A program made the translations under genes and the position numbers. A DNA stretch of 64,000 nucleotides from Erythrobacter crassostreae. Its GTDB lineage: Bacteria; Pseudomonadota; Alphaproteobacteria; Sphingomonadales; Sphingomonadaceae. The stretch is from contig NZ_JAGSPC010000001.1 in assembly GCF_019204045.1 (NCBI RefSeq), positions 496,001-560,000 on the forward strand. Reading direction: 5' to 3'. The notes beneath the pieces were generated by a model that saw only the letters and a program-made list of their open reading frames with translations, made no database searches and was not told the origin of the DNA. Positions 20,930-29,417 of the stretch are shown piece by piece (within the stretch, counting starts at the first letter, position 1; each line of letters opens with the position of its first letter).

Positions 20930-21232
20930 ATGAGCGGATCAAACGAGACAACAATCACCCACCATCCGCGCGGCGAAGGCGGACGGTATGTGGCCGAAAT
21001 CGCGGGTGAGGAACGCACCGGACATCTGGATTGGGAGCCAGCGGCGGGCGGCATCCGCATTGCGACTCATACAATCGTCCCGCCCGAAATCGGGGGCCGC
21101 GGCATCGCAGCACAATTGGTTGACCGATTGACGTCAGATGCCCGCGAGCAAAGCTTCAAGATCATCCCCCAATGTTGGTATGTCGCCAAAAAATTCGACC
21201 AGAACCCTGAATGGGCCGACCTGAGAGCCTAA
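20930..21232 (+). CDS. YjdJ-like small GNAT-fold protein
   Basis: A 100-residue single-domain GNAT relative of the YjdJ group. The CoA-contact region reads I-G-G-R-G-I-A-A-Q-L-V, a short version of the GNAT R/Q-x-x-G-x-G/A signature, and the C-terminus has the family's C-W-Y-V-A-K-K-F. A clear AGGAG precedes the ATG. The acyl acceptor is unknown. Its stop overlaps the convergent YdbT-like gene. Confidence 0.85.
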   Translation: MSGSNETTITHHPRGEGGRYVAEIAGEERTGHLDWEPAAGGIRIATHTIVPPEIGGRGIAAQLVDRLTSDAREQSFKIIPQCWYVAKKFDQNPEWADLRA

Positions 21233-22764
21233 CCGGTCTCCAGCTCGGAAAAATCGGTCGCCGCGATTGTTTCAAGCACTTCACGCCGGACTTCGCGAGC
21301 CCGCTCAAACGGAATGCCTGGAATCGCAAACTCACCGCCAGCAAGGCCCAGATGCAGCGTCGCATAACCGCGCCAGCGGGCAATCGGCCCTTGCGCTACT
21401 TCCGCCGAATGCAGTTTGGTGCGGGTCGCGATCTGGCTACTTGGCGACATGATCCCCGCCCGCGCCATGATCTGCGTATCGTCAAGCGAGTGCCTTTTAA
21501 ACTGCCAAGAATAAAGCGCTGCGCCTGCTGATAAAGCAGCAAGCCCAAGCAGAATTGCGACCACCAGCAAAAACCAGTCTGGATTGAAGATCCCCAAGAC
21601 TGTTCCCGCCACAATCGCGGCGATCACGAAAAACAAAGAGTCCACGATCATACTATCCGTGCGATATGCTTCGCTTGCGCGGTGCCAATCGGCATTCTCA
21701 GAAGGCAAATGAAACCCCGCCGTTTCAACCACAGTCCTGATCTCGTCCATCTTGGCAAATGGCGCGACATCATGGCTTGATGATCCCGCGTCCTGCGCAA
21801 GGCTGACAAATTTGAGGTTGTGCCAGCCAAACCGGTACCGGATCAGCCGCGTCCCGATTTTGAGCGCCTGAACACGGTGGATAGGCATCACGACATCTGT
21901 TTTGGTGAACAGGCCCCGGCGGCGGCGAAACCCGCGCGCCGTTCTTTCAAGCAGGAAATCCCATTCGCGGGTAAACACGCGGATCATGCCCGTGGCAGAA
22001 CCGACCACAAACAAAGCGATGAGGCCGCCGATTGCACTGGCGATCTGGGCGTAAGGGCCGAGCGCGGAGATCGTGCTGCCCTGTTCCTCAAGCACCCCCT
22101 GCCACAGATCAGGGTCCCAAATTTCAAAGTCTATGAATGTGTCAGCATATTGCAGCAAACCAAGCAGCACAGCGAATACGGCGAGAGAGAACTCGAACAG
22201 GCCGAACTGGAACAATCGCCCGGTTCCCATCGCGAAAATAGGTTCGCCTTCGGCCTCGGGTTCACGCGCCGGGGAAGGAACGCCTGTTTCGGCATCCGGA
22301 GCGATCTCATCTTGCGCATCGCGGCGTTCGCGGACCAATTGACGCAGTTCCTCTCCGCTTTCTTCGGTCAGATAGGTAAGGCTTAAATCCTCGCCGCCGC
22401 CTGCGCCGGTTTCAAATTTCACCGCCACCAGGCCGAGCAAGCGCGGGATCAATTTCTGTTCAAGGCTTACATCCTGAATGCGCTCATACGGTACAGACCG
22501 CGCCGCGCGGCTCAAAACGCCGCTTTCCACACGAATGTCTGACGCACCGATTGTGTAACTAAGCCTGCGCCAACTGATATAACTCGCAACCCCGCCAACC
22601 ACTGCGATCAACAGGCCTACCCCGATACCGATATACAGGCCCATCCCGCCCAGACCGGTGCCGAATGCGGCCGCAGCAGCGGGAAAGATGGCGTTCTTCA
22701 ACCCCGCAAGCGTGCCGACCAGCACGCTTAACGGAGCGGTGCGCTGCGGTTCGGGCGTGCTCAC
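21229..22764 (-). CDS. YdbT-like membrane protein with bacterial PH domains
   Basis: A 511-residue protein with several hydrophobic pairs flanking bPH2 (DUF304) domains: the first PH region reads Y-T-I-G-A-S-D-I-R-V-E-S-G-V-L followed by V-P-Y-E-R-I-Q-D-V; similar units recur near the middle and C-terminus. Starts with GTG overlapping the YdbS-like stop (GTGA), forming the usual ydbS-ydbT pair. The family is membrane-bound with no settled function; roles in envelope stress have been suggested. Confidence 0.85.
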   Translation of the reverse strand: MSTPEPQRTAPLSVLVGTLAGLKNAIFPAAAAAFGTGLGGMGLYIGIGVGLLIAVVGGVASYISWRRLSYTIGASDIRVESGVLSRAARSVPYERIQDVSLEQKLIPRLLGLVAVKFETGAGGGEDLSLTYLTEESGEELRQLVRERRDAQDEIAPDAETGVPSPAREPEAEGEPIFAMGTGRLFQFGLFEFSLAVFAVLLGLLQYADTFIDFEIWDPDLWQGVLEEQGSTISALGPYAQIASAIGGLIALFVVGSATGMIRVFTREWDFLLERTARGFRRRRGLFTKTDVVMPIHRVQALKIGTRLIRYRFGWHNLKFVSLAQDAGSSSHDVAPFAKMDEIRTVVETAGFHLPSENADWHRASEAYRTDSMIVDSLFFVIAAIVAGTVLGIFNPDWFLLVVAILLGLAALSAGAALYSWQFKRHSLDDTQIMARAGIMSPSSQIATRTKLHSAEVAQGPIARWRGYATLHLGLAGGEFAIPGIPFERAREVRREVLETIAATDFSELETG

Positions 22765-23288
22765 ATGCTCTCCCGCTTGATATGCGCGCGGATTTCCTCA
22801 CGCATCTCGGTCGCAAGCTCATGACCCAAGCCGGGTAGGTACACAGAAGCATTGTGACTTCCCGCAGTGTGCAGAGTGAGTGTCGCGATGTCGAAGAAAC
22901 GGTCAATCGGCCCCTGATCCACATCAATATGCTGGACCCGGCCAAATGGCACGACCGTATCAGACCGCCACAAAATTCCGCGCACCACACGCAGCCTGTC
23001 AGTGCTGATCTGGTATCCGCGTGCGGCATAGCGGCGCGAGGGCAGGCGGATGATAAACACCAGCGCCAGAAACACGACCACGCCGATCAATACACCGAAA
23101 GGAAGCGGAGATTCGCCTTGCAAGGCCCCTTCGAGCACGAACGCGCCGATAATGAATGGTATCGAGGTAAGCGTCGCCTGAACGCGCAGGGCAGATCGGT
23201 AATTCGGGTGGAGCTGCGTCAGCTCGGCATCGTCATCGACCAGCGCACTCGCAGCTGGAACTATGGGCTCAGAAGCATTGATTTCCAT
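22761..23288 (-). CDS. YdbS-like membrane protein with bacterial PH domain
   Basis: A 175-residue protein with two adjacent membrane segments (T-S-I-P-F-I-I-G-A-F-V-L and F-G-V-L-I-G-V-V-V-F) and one bPH2 domain (G-Y-Q-I-S-T-D-R-L-R-V, then V-P-F-G-R-V-Q-H-I-D). The ATG at 23288 is chosen over an in-frame ATG at 23324. Partner of the next gene by overlap and by family convention. Confidence 0.83.
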   Translation of the reverse strand: MEINASEPIVPAASALVDDDAELTQLHPNYRSALRVQATLTSIPFIIGAFVLEGALQGESPLPFGVLIGVVVFLALVFIIRLPSRRYAARGYQISTDRLRVVRGILWRSDTVVPFGRVQHIDVDQGPIDRFFDIATLTLHTAGSHNASVYLPGLGHELATEMREEIRAHIKRESM

Positions 23289-23336
23289 AGTGTTCCAGAT
23301 GGACAATACAGCCACCCACCGCAAGCAGAAACCCGC

Positions 23337-24515
23337 CTATTTCCGCTGATCGAACCTACGGCCGATCATGGCAGCGGCGATATTGGTCTTTTGCACATCG
23401 ATCGCGCCGCCCGCGATGCCCCATGCATAGGCATCGCGCAGGCGCTGCTCCATGCCATAATCCTTGTGATAGCCATATCCGCCCATCACTTGCATGCCGA
23501 GTGCGGTCACTTCGCGGACAATCTCATTGGCGTAACATTTGGCGACCGAGCTTTCGTAAACGCTCGGCAAGCCATCGTCATTGCTGGCGGAATTGACCGC
23601 TGCTCGGTGGATCAAAAGGCGAGCAGCTTCGACTTTCATCGCCATTTCAGCGAGCTTCAACTGTACTGCCTGAAAATCGACAATGGGTTTGCCGAACGCC
23701 TCCCGCTCCTGAGTGTAAGCCAGAGCCTGTTCGAGAGCCGCAGCCGCCACGGCGAGGCTTTGCGTTGCATTACCGCAGCGCTCCAACCCGAATGCACTCA
23801 TCAACTTTCCGAAACCGCCCGCGCCAATGATCACGTTTTCGCCTGGGACTTTCACATTATCGATGGCGTAATCGGCGGTGGGAATACCGCGAAAACCCAT
23901 CAGCTCCTCGCGCTTGCCAAACTCCATTCCGGCCATGTCTTTTTTAAGCAGGATCGCGCCTATACCTTTTGCGCCTGCATCATCGTTGAAGCGGCAATAG
24001 GTGACATAATAGTCCGAATGTCCGCCCCCGCTGGTCCAGCGTTTGTAGCCGTTGACCAGATAACCGTTTCCGTCCGCCACGGCTTTGGTCTTTAGGTCTG
24101 TCAGCGCGGTGCCTGCATCCGGTTCTGACATCGAAACCGCGACGATCTTTTCGCCTTTGATCACTTCGGGGAGGATCTTCGCCTTCATATCATCAGAACC
24201 AAAGCGTTCGATGGTCCGTACCGGTCCTGTCAGAGCCTCGAAAACCGGAAATGCGACCGCGTTGGAGATTTGCGCAAATTCTTCGAGCACCAAGAGCGCC
24301 TCGATATGACCAAGGCCCAACCCGCCATATTGCTCTGGCAGATTGACGCCGAGAAAGCCCATTTCACCAAAAGTGCGCAGCATGTCGTGCGGCACTGGGT
24401 AGTCCTTGTCCTCCATGTCACGTGCCAATTCAGGCAATTCCGCCCGCGCAAATTTACGAGCGGTCTCTTGCAGCTCGCGCTGCTCGTCGGTCAGTTGGAA
24501 ATGCATATTGGGCAC
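23337..24515 (-). CDS. Acyl-CoA dehydrogenase with isovaleryl/long-chain-type catalytic Glu position
   Basis: A 392-residue FAD enzyme introducing the alpha-beta double bond in acyl-CoA. Family signatures: E-P-D-A-G near 131-135, R-E-A-F-G near 271-275, Q-V-M-G-G-Y-G-Y near 342-349. The common catalytic Glu of I-Y-E-G-T is replaced (residues 367-370 read I-A-G-G), but Glu245 in G-L-E-R-C-G sits where isovaleryl-CoA and long-chain dehydrogenases place their base. Electrons would pass to EtfBA, encoded 23 kb away. It is divergent from an SDR gene; substrate unknown. Confidence 0.88.
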   Translation of the reverse strand: MPNMHFQLTDEQRELQETARKFARAELPELARDMEDKDYPVPHDMLRTFGEMGFLGVNLPEQYGGLGLGHIEALLVLEEFAQISNAVAFPVFEALTGPVRTIERFGSDDMKAKILPEVIKGEKIVAVSMSEPDAGTALTDLKTKAVADGNGYLVNGYKRWTSGGGHSDYYVTYCRFNDDAGAKGIGAILLKKDMAGMEFGKREELMGFRGIPTADYAIDNVKVPGENVIIGAGGFGKLMSAFGLERCGNATQSLAVAAAALEQALAYTQEREAFGKPIVDFQAVQLKLAEMAMKVEAARLLIHRAAVNSASNDDGLPSVYESSVAKCYANEIVREVTALGMQVMGGYGYHKDYGMEQRLRDAYAWGIAGGAIDVQKTNIAAAMIGRRFDQRK

Positions 24516-24618
24516 TCGTCTTGATGTCAGGTTCGCAGCACGCGTAGCGCATTTGCCGGTCAGGTGTGAATGGGAAAGCTATCGACGTGGGTGCAGCATT
24601 CTGGCTACACGCTGCCTC

Positions 24619-25371
24619 ATGACAGTTTCAGTTGATCTTTCGGGGCGAAACGCTCTCATCACGGGCGCGTCTTCGGGGCTTGGCTCGCGATTTGGCCGCA
24701 TCCTTGCCGCCAACGGCGCCAATGTCGCATTGGGAGCACGGCGCAAAGACAGGTTGGAGGCGCTGGCCAAAGAGATTGGTCCGAATGCGGCGGCGATTGC
24801 CATGGATGTCGGGAGCGAAGATGACATCATAGCCGGGTACGAAGCAGCCGAGCAGGCCTTTGGCACCGTCAACACCGTAATTGCCAATGCCGGCATTGAT
24901 GGTGCGGGCATGGCGACCGAGACCAGCGAGGAAGAGATCGGACGGACGCTTTCGATCAATCTGAAGGGCGCAATCCTGACTGCGCGCGAGGGTGCGAAGC
25001 GGATGATCAGTGCGGGAGTTAAGGATGGCCGGATCGTTATGATCGCATCGATCACGGCGTTCGAACCTTCACCGGGATTGGTTGCTTATTCTGCGAGTAA
25101 AGCAGGCGTGGTGCAGGCCGCGCGCAGCATGGCAAAGGAATGGGCCCGTGCCGGCATATGCGTAAATACAATTTCGCCAGGTTACATTCGCACAGCCATC
25201 AACGACGCATGGTTTGAGACCGAGCAAGGCCAAAAGCAGATCCGGCGCTTTCCAAAAAGACGGCTTATGGGCGAACAGGGATTAGACGGCCCGCTGCTCT
25301 TTCTGTGTTCTGATGCATCGGAGTTCGTAACTGGAGCCGATTTCGTGCTCGATGACGGGCAATCATTGTGA
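24619..25371 (+). CDS. Classical SDR oxidoreductase (FabG-like)
   Basis: A 250-residue NAD(P)-dependent dehydrogenase. T-G-A-S-S-G-L-G is the cofactor motif, N-A-G the structural motif, and Y-S-A-S-K carries the catalytic Tyr and Lys. The ATG at 24619 gives the usual L-S-G-R-N-A-L-I-T-G start; an in-frame upstream extension overlaps the acyl-CoA dehydrogenase gene and is not real. Divergent placement next to the dehydrogenase suggests a shared beta-oxidation-like or branched acyl pathway (inference). Confidence 0.88.
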   Translation: MTVSVDLSGRNALITGASSGLGSRFGRILAANGANVALGARRKDRLEALAKEIGPNAAAIAMDVGSEDDIIAGYEAAEQAFGTVNTVIANAGIDGAGMATETSEEEIGRTLSINLKGAILTAREGAKRMISAGVKDGRIVMIASITAFEPSPGLVAYSASKAGVVQAARSMAKEWARAGICVNTISPGYIRTAINDAWFETEQGQKQIRRFPKRRLMGEQGLDGPLLFLCSDASEFVTGADFVLDDGQSL

Positions 25372-25460
25372 GGTTGGGCAGCGCTTCATCCACGATTGAT
25401 CTGATAGAAGACGACGCCAAGACCTGAGAATTCGCCAGTCACGAGACGCTCACCCAATCA

Positions 25461-26027
25461 ATGGCTATGGACACCGATATGCCGAAGCTGATTGTATTCA
25501 ACAAACCCTTTGGGGTGCTGTCGCAATTCACCGATCGCGGGACGGAAACGGCTCGCTCGACTTTGTCGGATTTCATTCAGTTGAAAGGGGTCTATCCGGC
25601 TGGGCGTCTGGATCGGGACAGCGAGGGATTGCTGCTGTTGTGCGACGATGGCCGCCTGCAAGCGCGCATTTCTGATCCGCGTTTCAAAATGGCGAAAACC
25701 TACTTCGTGCAGGTCGAAGGTGACCCGCAAGAAAAGGACCTCGATCAGCTCAGAAAGGGTGTGCGCCTAAAAGATGGCATGACCAGACCGGCAGAGGTCG
25801 AACTTATTGCCACTCCCGATTTGTGGCCTCGCGATCCGCCTATTCGTGAACGCAAAACCGTTCCGGACAGTTGGCTAAGAATAACAATCCGCGAAGGGCG
25901 GAACCGGCAAGTGCGCAGAATGACCGCGGCTGTTGGTTATCCCACTCTAAGGTTGGTCCGATGGTCTATCGGCGACTGGACAGTTGAGGGTCTCGCCCCC
26001 GGTCGATGGCAAGAGGCAACGCCTTAG
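25461..26027 (+). CDS. rluE: RsuA/RluE-family rRNA pseudouridine synthase
   Basis: A 188-residue synthase without an S4 domain, as in RluE (E. coli 23S rRNA position 2457). The N-terminus reads F-N-K-P-F-G-V-L; the catalytic Asp lies in [22 protein letters not shown] is the C-terminal signature. It converges on the RoxA gene with a 3-bp gap, so two ribosome-modifying enzymes are neighbours. Confidence 0.9.
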   Translation: MAMDTDMPKLIVFNKPFGVLSQFTDRGTETARSTLSDFIQLKGVYPAGRLDRDSEGLLLLCDDGRLQARISDPRFKMAKTYFVQVEGDPQEKDLDQLRKGVRLKDGMTRPAEVELIATPDLWPRDPPIRERKTVPDSWLRITIREGRNRQVRRMTAAVGYPTLRLVRWSIGDWTVEGLAPGRWQEATP

Positions 26028-26030
26028 ATA

Positions 26031-27185
26031 TTACAGCTCGAACGCTATGCTTCCTTGGTTGAACAGGTCTCTAATCATCTCCAACAGAGGCAGTGACCCG
26101 TCGGAATCGACGCTGAGCCGAACTTCCGCACAAATCCGCTCTGCGAATACCGCTTCCTCGCCGTTGCAGGAAAAGCACTGGCCATCGACGAACAACAGAA
26201 TTGATGAAGGCGTTTCGCGAATGAAGGAAAAACGGCTGGCGGGATTGCGCATCAACGCCGCGCCTTCGGCCAAGTTCTGCCTGATATCATCAACGTCCAC
26301 AGGGGTTTCAGGTCGCCAGTCGATATCCGGGTTTTTCGGGCTTGAGTTGTATCGCCCGAACCATTGCGCGAAATTGTTTCGCTCGAGGATAGTATCCGTG
26401 ATCATGCTGTGCAGTTGAGCGATGGCCTCTACACCGATTTCACCGGGGTTGGCCTGCTGCGCCAAACCGGGATCGGTGTAGCGGTCCTGATCCGGCAAAC
26501 TGTCCGCTAAGTCGTCCGCCCAATTCTCAATCAACTCGGCGCGCGAGGGGGCACGGAAACCAATTGAATATGTCATGCAATCATCGCCGACCGCTGTGCC
26601 GCGATGCGCGAACCGAGGCGGAACGTAAAGAATATCGCCTTCTTCAAGAACCCATTCGTCGGTGGGTTGAAAGTCAGCAAGAAGAAGCAAATTCGAATGC
26701 GGAAGAAGTTTGGAATATTCGTCGCATAAACCGCCCAGTTCCCAGCAGCGCCTACCCAGGCCTTGCACCAGAAACACATCGTAATGATCGAAATGCGCAC
26801 CCACCCCGCCGCCGTCGACAGCGTAGCTGACCATCACATCATCGACGCGCCAGTTCGGCACAAACCGAAAAGAATCGAGGAGAGATGCCGCTGACGGAAC
26901 ATGATGATCGACTGCCTGGACAAGCAAGGTCCACGGGTCTTTGCCTTGCCGTTCAAAACGGTCCTCTGCCAAGGGACCATTTTCCAATTCCCAATCGGTG
27001 CTGGATTGCGTGATGAGCCGCGATTCAACATGCGGGTCACAGGCCAAGCCTGCCAGTTCGTCCGGATCGACCGGGTTTGACCATGAAGTCCAAGGCGATC
27101 TGATTAAAAGCGGCTTCTTTTGCCAGTACTCACGTAGAAATTTCTCAGTATCGAAATTTCGTAGATGCATTGATCTCTCAGTCAC
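26031..27185 (-). CDS. roxA: Ribosomal oxygenase RoxA-type JmjC/cupin protein (YcfD family)
   Basis: A 384-residue 2-oxoglutarate/Fe(II) oxygenase of the RoxA/YcfD group; YcfD hydroxylates an arginine of ribosomal protein uL16. The start region has F-L-R-E-Y-W-Q-K-K-P-L-L-I, the hallmark of the family. The metal triad begins with H-F-D in V-G-A-H-F-D-H-Y-D-V-F and continues with a later His (F-A-H-R-G-T-A). The C-terminal third is the winged-helix-like dimer region. GTG 27185 overlaps the DUF6481 stop; an ATG at 27170 is the alternative start. Confidence 0.9.
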   Translation of the reverse strand: MTERSMHLRNFDTEKFLREYWQKKPLLIRSPWTSWSNPVDPDELAGLACDPHVESRLITQSSTDWELENGPLAEDRFERQGKDPWTLLVQAVDHHVPSAASLLDSFRFVPNWRVDDVMVSYAVDGGGVGAHFDHYDVFLVQGLGRRCWELGGLCDEYSKLLPHSNLLLLADFQPTDEWVLEEGDILYVPPRFAHRGTAVGDDCMTYSIGFRAPSRAELIENWADDLADSLPDQDRYTDPGLAQQANPGEIGVEAIAQLHSMITDTILERNNFAQWFGRYNSSPKNPDIDWRPETPVDVDDIRQNLAEGAALMRNPASRFSFIRETPSSILLFVDGQCFSCNGEEAVFAERICAEVRLSVDSDGSLPLLEMIRDLFNQGSIAFEL

Positions 27186-27511
27186 TTGCGGCTTTTGCGC
27201 GCAGCATAGCGGGCGTCGCGGGCGGCCTTCAGCTCTGCCTCCGATCGCTTGGGCGGGTTGGCTTTTGCACGTTCTTGCTTCGCCGCCTCACGCTTCTCCT
27301 GCGCCAACCGTTGCTTTTCCTGCCTTGCCTCACGAGCAGCGATGCGCTTCTCTTCCGCTTTGGCTTCACGCTCGACCCTTCGGGCAGCTCTCGCGGCCAG
27401 CTCGGCCTCGTCAGGCTTAGGCGCGGCCTTCAGCTTGGCTAGAGCCTTATTCTTTGCCTGAGCAGCCGCTGCTACTCTGTCTTGGTGGCTTGGCTCTTTG
27501 TAACCCTTCAT
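27182..27511 (-). CDS. DUF6481 basic helical protein
   Basis: A 109-residue protein made of almost uninterrupted Ala/Lys/Arg/Glu helix, with no hydrophobic segment; the start M-K-G-Y-K-E-P-S-H-Q-D-R is the family mark. ATG 27511 has GGAG eight bases upstream; a GTG three codons earlier is less likely. It is coupled to RoxA by a GTGA overlap. The high basic charge and helix content would suit RNA or ribosome contact, but no function is known. Confidence 0.75.
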   Translation of the reverse strand: MKGYKEPSHQDRVAAAAQAKNKALAKLKAAPKPDEAELAARAARRVEREAKAEEKRIAAREARQEKQRLAQEKREAAKQERAKANPPKRSEAELKAARDARYAARKSRK

Positions 27512-27727
27512 CAACTTCACTCCATCTCGCGCGCGGATAAAAGGACAGCGCTATTGTTTTGCGATTAAGGAGCGGGAATTTTCAACGTGTCGCGGTTCCT
27601 CAATCGGTTGCCCCTATGGTCGCGTACAGGGCGACTGGCTAGTCGATTCAAGAAGTGGCGAAGCCTCGATGTCTGCATTTGGGGCAGGATGGAAGCCTCA
27701 CACACCCCTCCCAATTCATCAAAAGCC

Positions 27728-27756
27728 TTGACTGCGAGCCTGTAATTGCATATTTT
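27728..27756 (+). promoter_or_regulatory. Predicted promoter of the sulfur operon
   Basis: TTGACT (27728-27733), a 17-bp spacer and TATTTT (27751-27756) fit a sigma-70-type promoter. The expected start of transcription falls at about 27763, at or one base before the first ATG of the regulator gene. That would make the message leaderless or nearly so; no Shine-Dalgarno sequence is seen. Confidence 0.55.
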
Positions 27757-27777
27757 GTGAATTATGCAATTACAGGC
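27738..27777. promoter_or_regulatory. Operator palindrome, 15-bp perfect arms
   Basis: GCCTGTAATTGCATA (27738-27752) and its exact complement (27763-27777) flank a 10-base spacer. The repeat covers the -10 box and the first ATG and ends two bases before the second ATG. ArsR-type regulators of this branch repress their own operon by binding such AT-rich dyads, so this is the likely binding site of the gene that follows. Confidence 0.8.
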
Positions 27778-28111
27778 AATGGAACAGACGGCAAATCATG
27801 TAAGTGCGCTTTTGAAGCTGCTTTCGCACCGAGATCGTTTGATGGTGCTGTGCCATTTGACGCAGGGTGAAATGTCTGCCGGAGCCATTGCTCAGGCTAT
27901 TGGCAAAAAGCCGCCTGCAATGTCTCAGCAGCTTTCTGTTTTGCGGCGAGAGGGCATCATTGAAGCCAGGCGCGAAGGCCAGTCGATTTTCTACCGGATC
28001 GCAGATCAAGATGCCGTTGCGATCATGGGATTTTTGTATGAGCGCTTCTGCGTAGAGGATGCCGGTCAAGACGTAGAGCTGATTGGAATTAGCAAAGGAG
28101 AGCTCGCGTGA
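27764..28111 (+). CDS. bigR: ArsR-family sulfide/persulfide-responsive repressor (BigR/SqrR/YgaV type)
   Basis: A 115-residue winged-helix repressor. The recognition helix is P-P-A-M-S-Q-Q-L-S-V-L-R. Cys30 (V-L-C-H-L) and Cys96 (E-R-F-C) match the cysteine pair which in BigR and SqrR forms a disulfide or polysulfide bridge and releases DNA. No metal-site motif of ArsR/SmtB is seen. Two starts are possible: ATG 27764 inside the operator (leaderless) or ATG 27779 just after it. First gene of a five-gene operon whose product set (MBL hydrolase, two YeeE halves) is the known BigR neighbourhood. Confidence 0.88.
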   Translation: MQLQAMEQTANHVSALLKLLSHRDRLMVLCHLTQGEMSAGAIAQAIGKKPPAMSQQLSVLRREGIIEARREGQSIFYRIADQDAVAIMGFLYERFCVEDAGQDVELIGISKGELA

Positions 28112-28974
28112 CAGTCCCTGTCGTAACCTCGTTTTTTGATGAGCTCACCAACAATACCAGCCACGTCGTAGCCGATCCTGAGACTGGACAATGCGCCATT
28201 ATCGACCCCCTGCTCGATTATGATCACGCCGCTGGCAGAACCTCGCACAAGTCCGCCGATGCGATTATCAAACATGTCAAAGAGGCTGGTCTGACTGTCG
28301 CATGGATCATCGATACGCATATCCACGCCGATCACTTATCTGCGGCGCAATATCTCAAAGCCAAGCTTGGCGGCAGGTTGGGCATTGGAGAGGGCATCTC
28401 TGAAATTCAAAGCGTGTTTGGCAAGCTCTTCAACGTAGACGCGCAATTTCGATTTGATGGCAGTCAGTTCGATCACCTCTTTAGCGATGGAGAGCGATAC
28501 AAGGTCGGCAATATCGAAGCGCAAGCAATCCATACACCTGGCCACACACCCGCCTGTATGACTCATGTCATTGGTGATGCGGCCTTTGTCGGCGATACTC
28601 TTTTCATGCCAGATTATGGCACCGCTCGCTGCGATTTTCCCGGCGGCGATGCAAGCGCGCTGTACCATTCAATCCAGCGGATATTCGAACTGCCAGAAGA
28701 CACGCGGATCTTCCTAAATCACGACTATCTTCCGTCGGGCAGAAGCGAATATTGCTGGCAGACCAGCGTGGGCGAGCAGAAGCGGATGAACGTCCACATC
28801 CGCGATGGCATTTCCGAGGCGGAGTTCGTCGCCATGCGAAATGGGCGCGACAAAACCCTGTCTGCTCCCAAGCTTATGATACCTTCGGTTCAGGTGAACA
28901 TGCGTGCAGGTGCGCTTCCTCCGGCAGAGAGCAATGGCATGCGCTACCTCAAAATACCCGTTGACGTTCTATGA
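28108..28974 (+). CDS. blh: Blh-like metallo-beta-lactamase-fold hydrolase (persulfide dioxygenase-like)
   Basis: A 288-residue MBL-fold protein. The motif T-H-I-H-A-D-H carries the metal ligands, followed by H-T-P-G-H-T and a later D in the F-V-G-D-T-L-F motif. This matches Blh of the bigR operon, related to ETHE1 persulfide dioxygenases, which oxidise glutathione persulfide. No rhodanese domain is fused. The GTG start overlaps the regulator stop and has AAGGAG just upstream. Cytosolic. Persulfide activity is by family and context. Confidence 0.87.
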   Translation: MTVPVVTSFFDELTNNTSHVVADPETGQCAIIDPLLDYDHAAGRTSHKSADAIIKHVKEAGLTVAWIIDTHIHADHLSAAQYLKAKLGGRLGIGEGISEIQSVFGKLFNVDAQFRFDGSQFDHLFSDGERYKVGNIEAQAIHTPGHTPACMTHVIGDAAFVGDTLFMPDYGTARCDFPGGDASALYHSIQRIFELPEDTRIFLNHDYLPSGRSEYCWQTSVGEQKRMNVHIRDGISEAEFVAMRNGRDKTLSAPKLMIPSVQVNMRAGALPPAESNGMRYLKIPVDVL

Positions 28975-29417
28975 GCATCCCTGGGTTTCCTCACGCAATG
29001 CCTGTCGAAGGCTTTTTGGGCGGCATTCTTATCGGAGCCGCTGCGGCGCTGATGTTGCTTGGTTCTGGCCGGATCGCGGGCATAAGCGGTATCGCGGCAA
29101 GGGCCTTAACGCTGAATAAGTCGAGCCTGCCGATACCGGCTGCGTGGCTATTCTTGGCTGGACTGGTGTTTGCCGCTTTTCTGATCGACGCATATGTGGT
29201 GCCAGTCCAATCTTCTTTCCCACCATCAACCGCATTGCTGGTGGCCGGAGGATTGTTAGTCGGAGTCGGTACGCAGCTGGGTAGCGGATGCACAAGCGGG
29301 CATGGCGTGTGCGGCATGTCACGTCTTTCGCCCCGCTCATTGATTGCGACCGCAACCTTTATCACGAGCGGCATGGCAACGGTCGCGATTACCAATGCAC
29401 TGGGATGGGGGTGGTGA
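28971..29417 (+). CDS. YeeE/YedE-family half-transporter (PmpA-like)
   Basis: A 148-residue membrane protein with about four helices. The signature G-C-T-S-G-H-G-V-C-G is the conserved cysteine motif of the YeeE/PmpA group, which carries thiosulfate or other sulfur species. The full YeeE fold needs two such halves; the next gene supplies the other. The start overlaps the blh stop (ATGA). Confidence 0.87.
   Translation: MSIPGFPHAMPVEGFLGGILIGAAAALMLLGSGRIAGISGIAARALTLNKSSLPIPAAWLFLAGLVFAAFLIDAYVVPVQSSFPPSTALLVAGGLLVGVGTQLGSGCTSGHGVCGMSRLSPRSLIATATFITSGMATVAITNALGWGW

Noticed and set aside
22854..24095. A 413-codon plus-strand open frame
   Set aside because: It lies antisense to the YdbS-like and acyl-CoA dehydrogenase genes and is low in family-like patterns.
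27655..27870. Small plus-strand ORF covering the operator
   Set aside because: It runs through the promoter and operator in another frame from the repressor and has no domain pattern.
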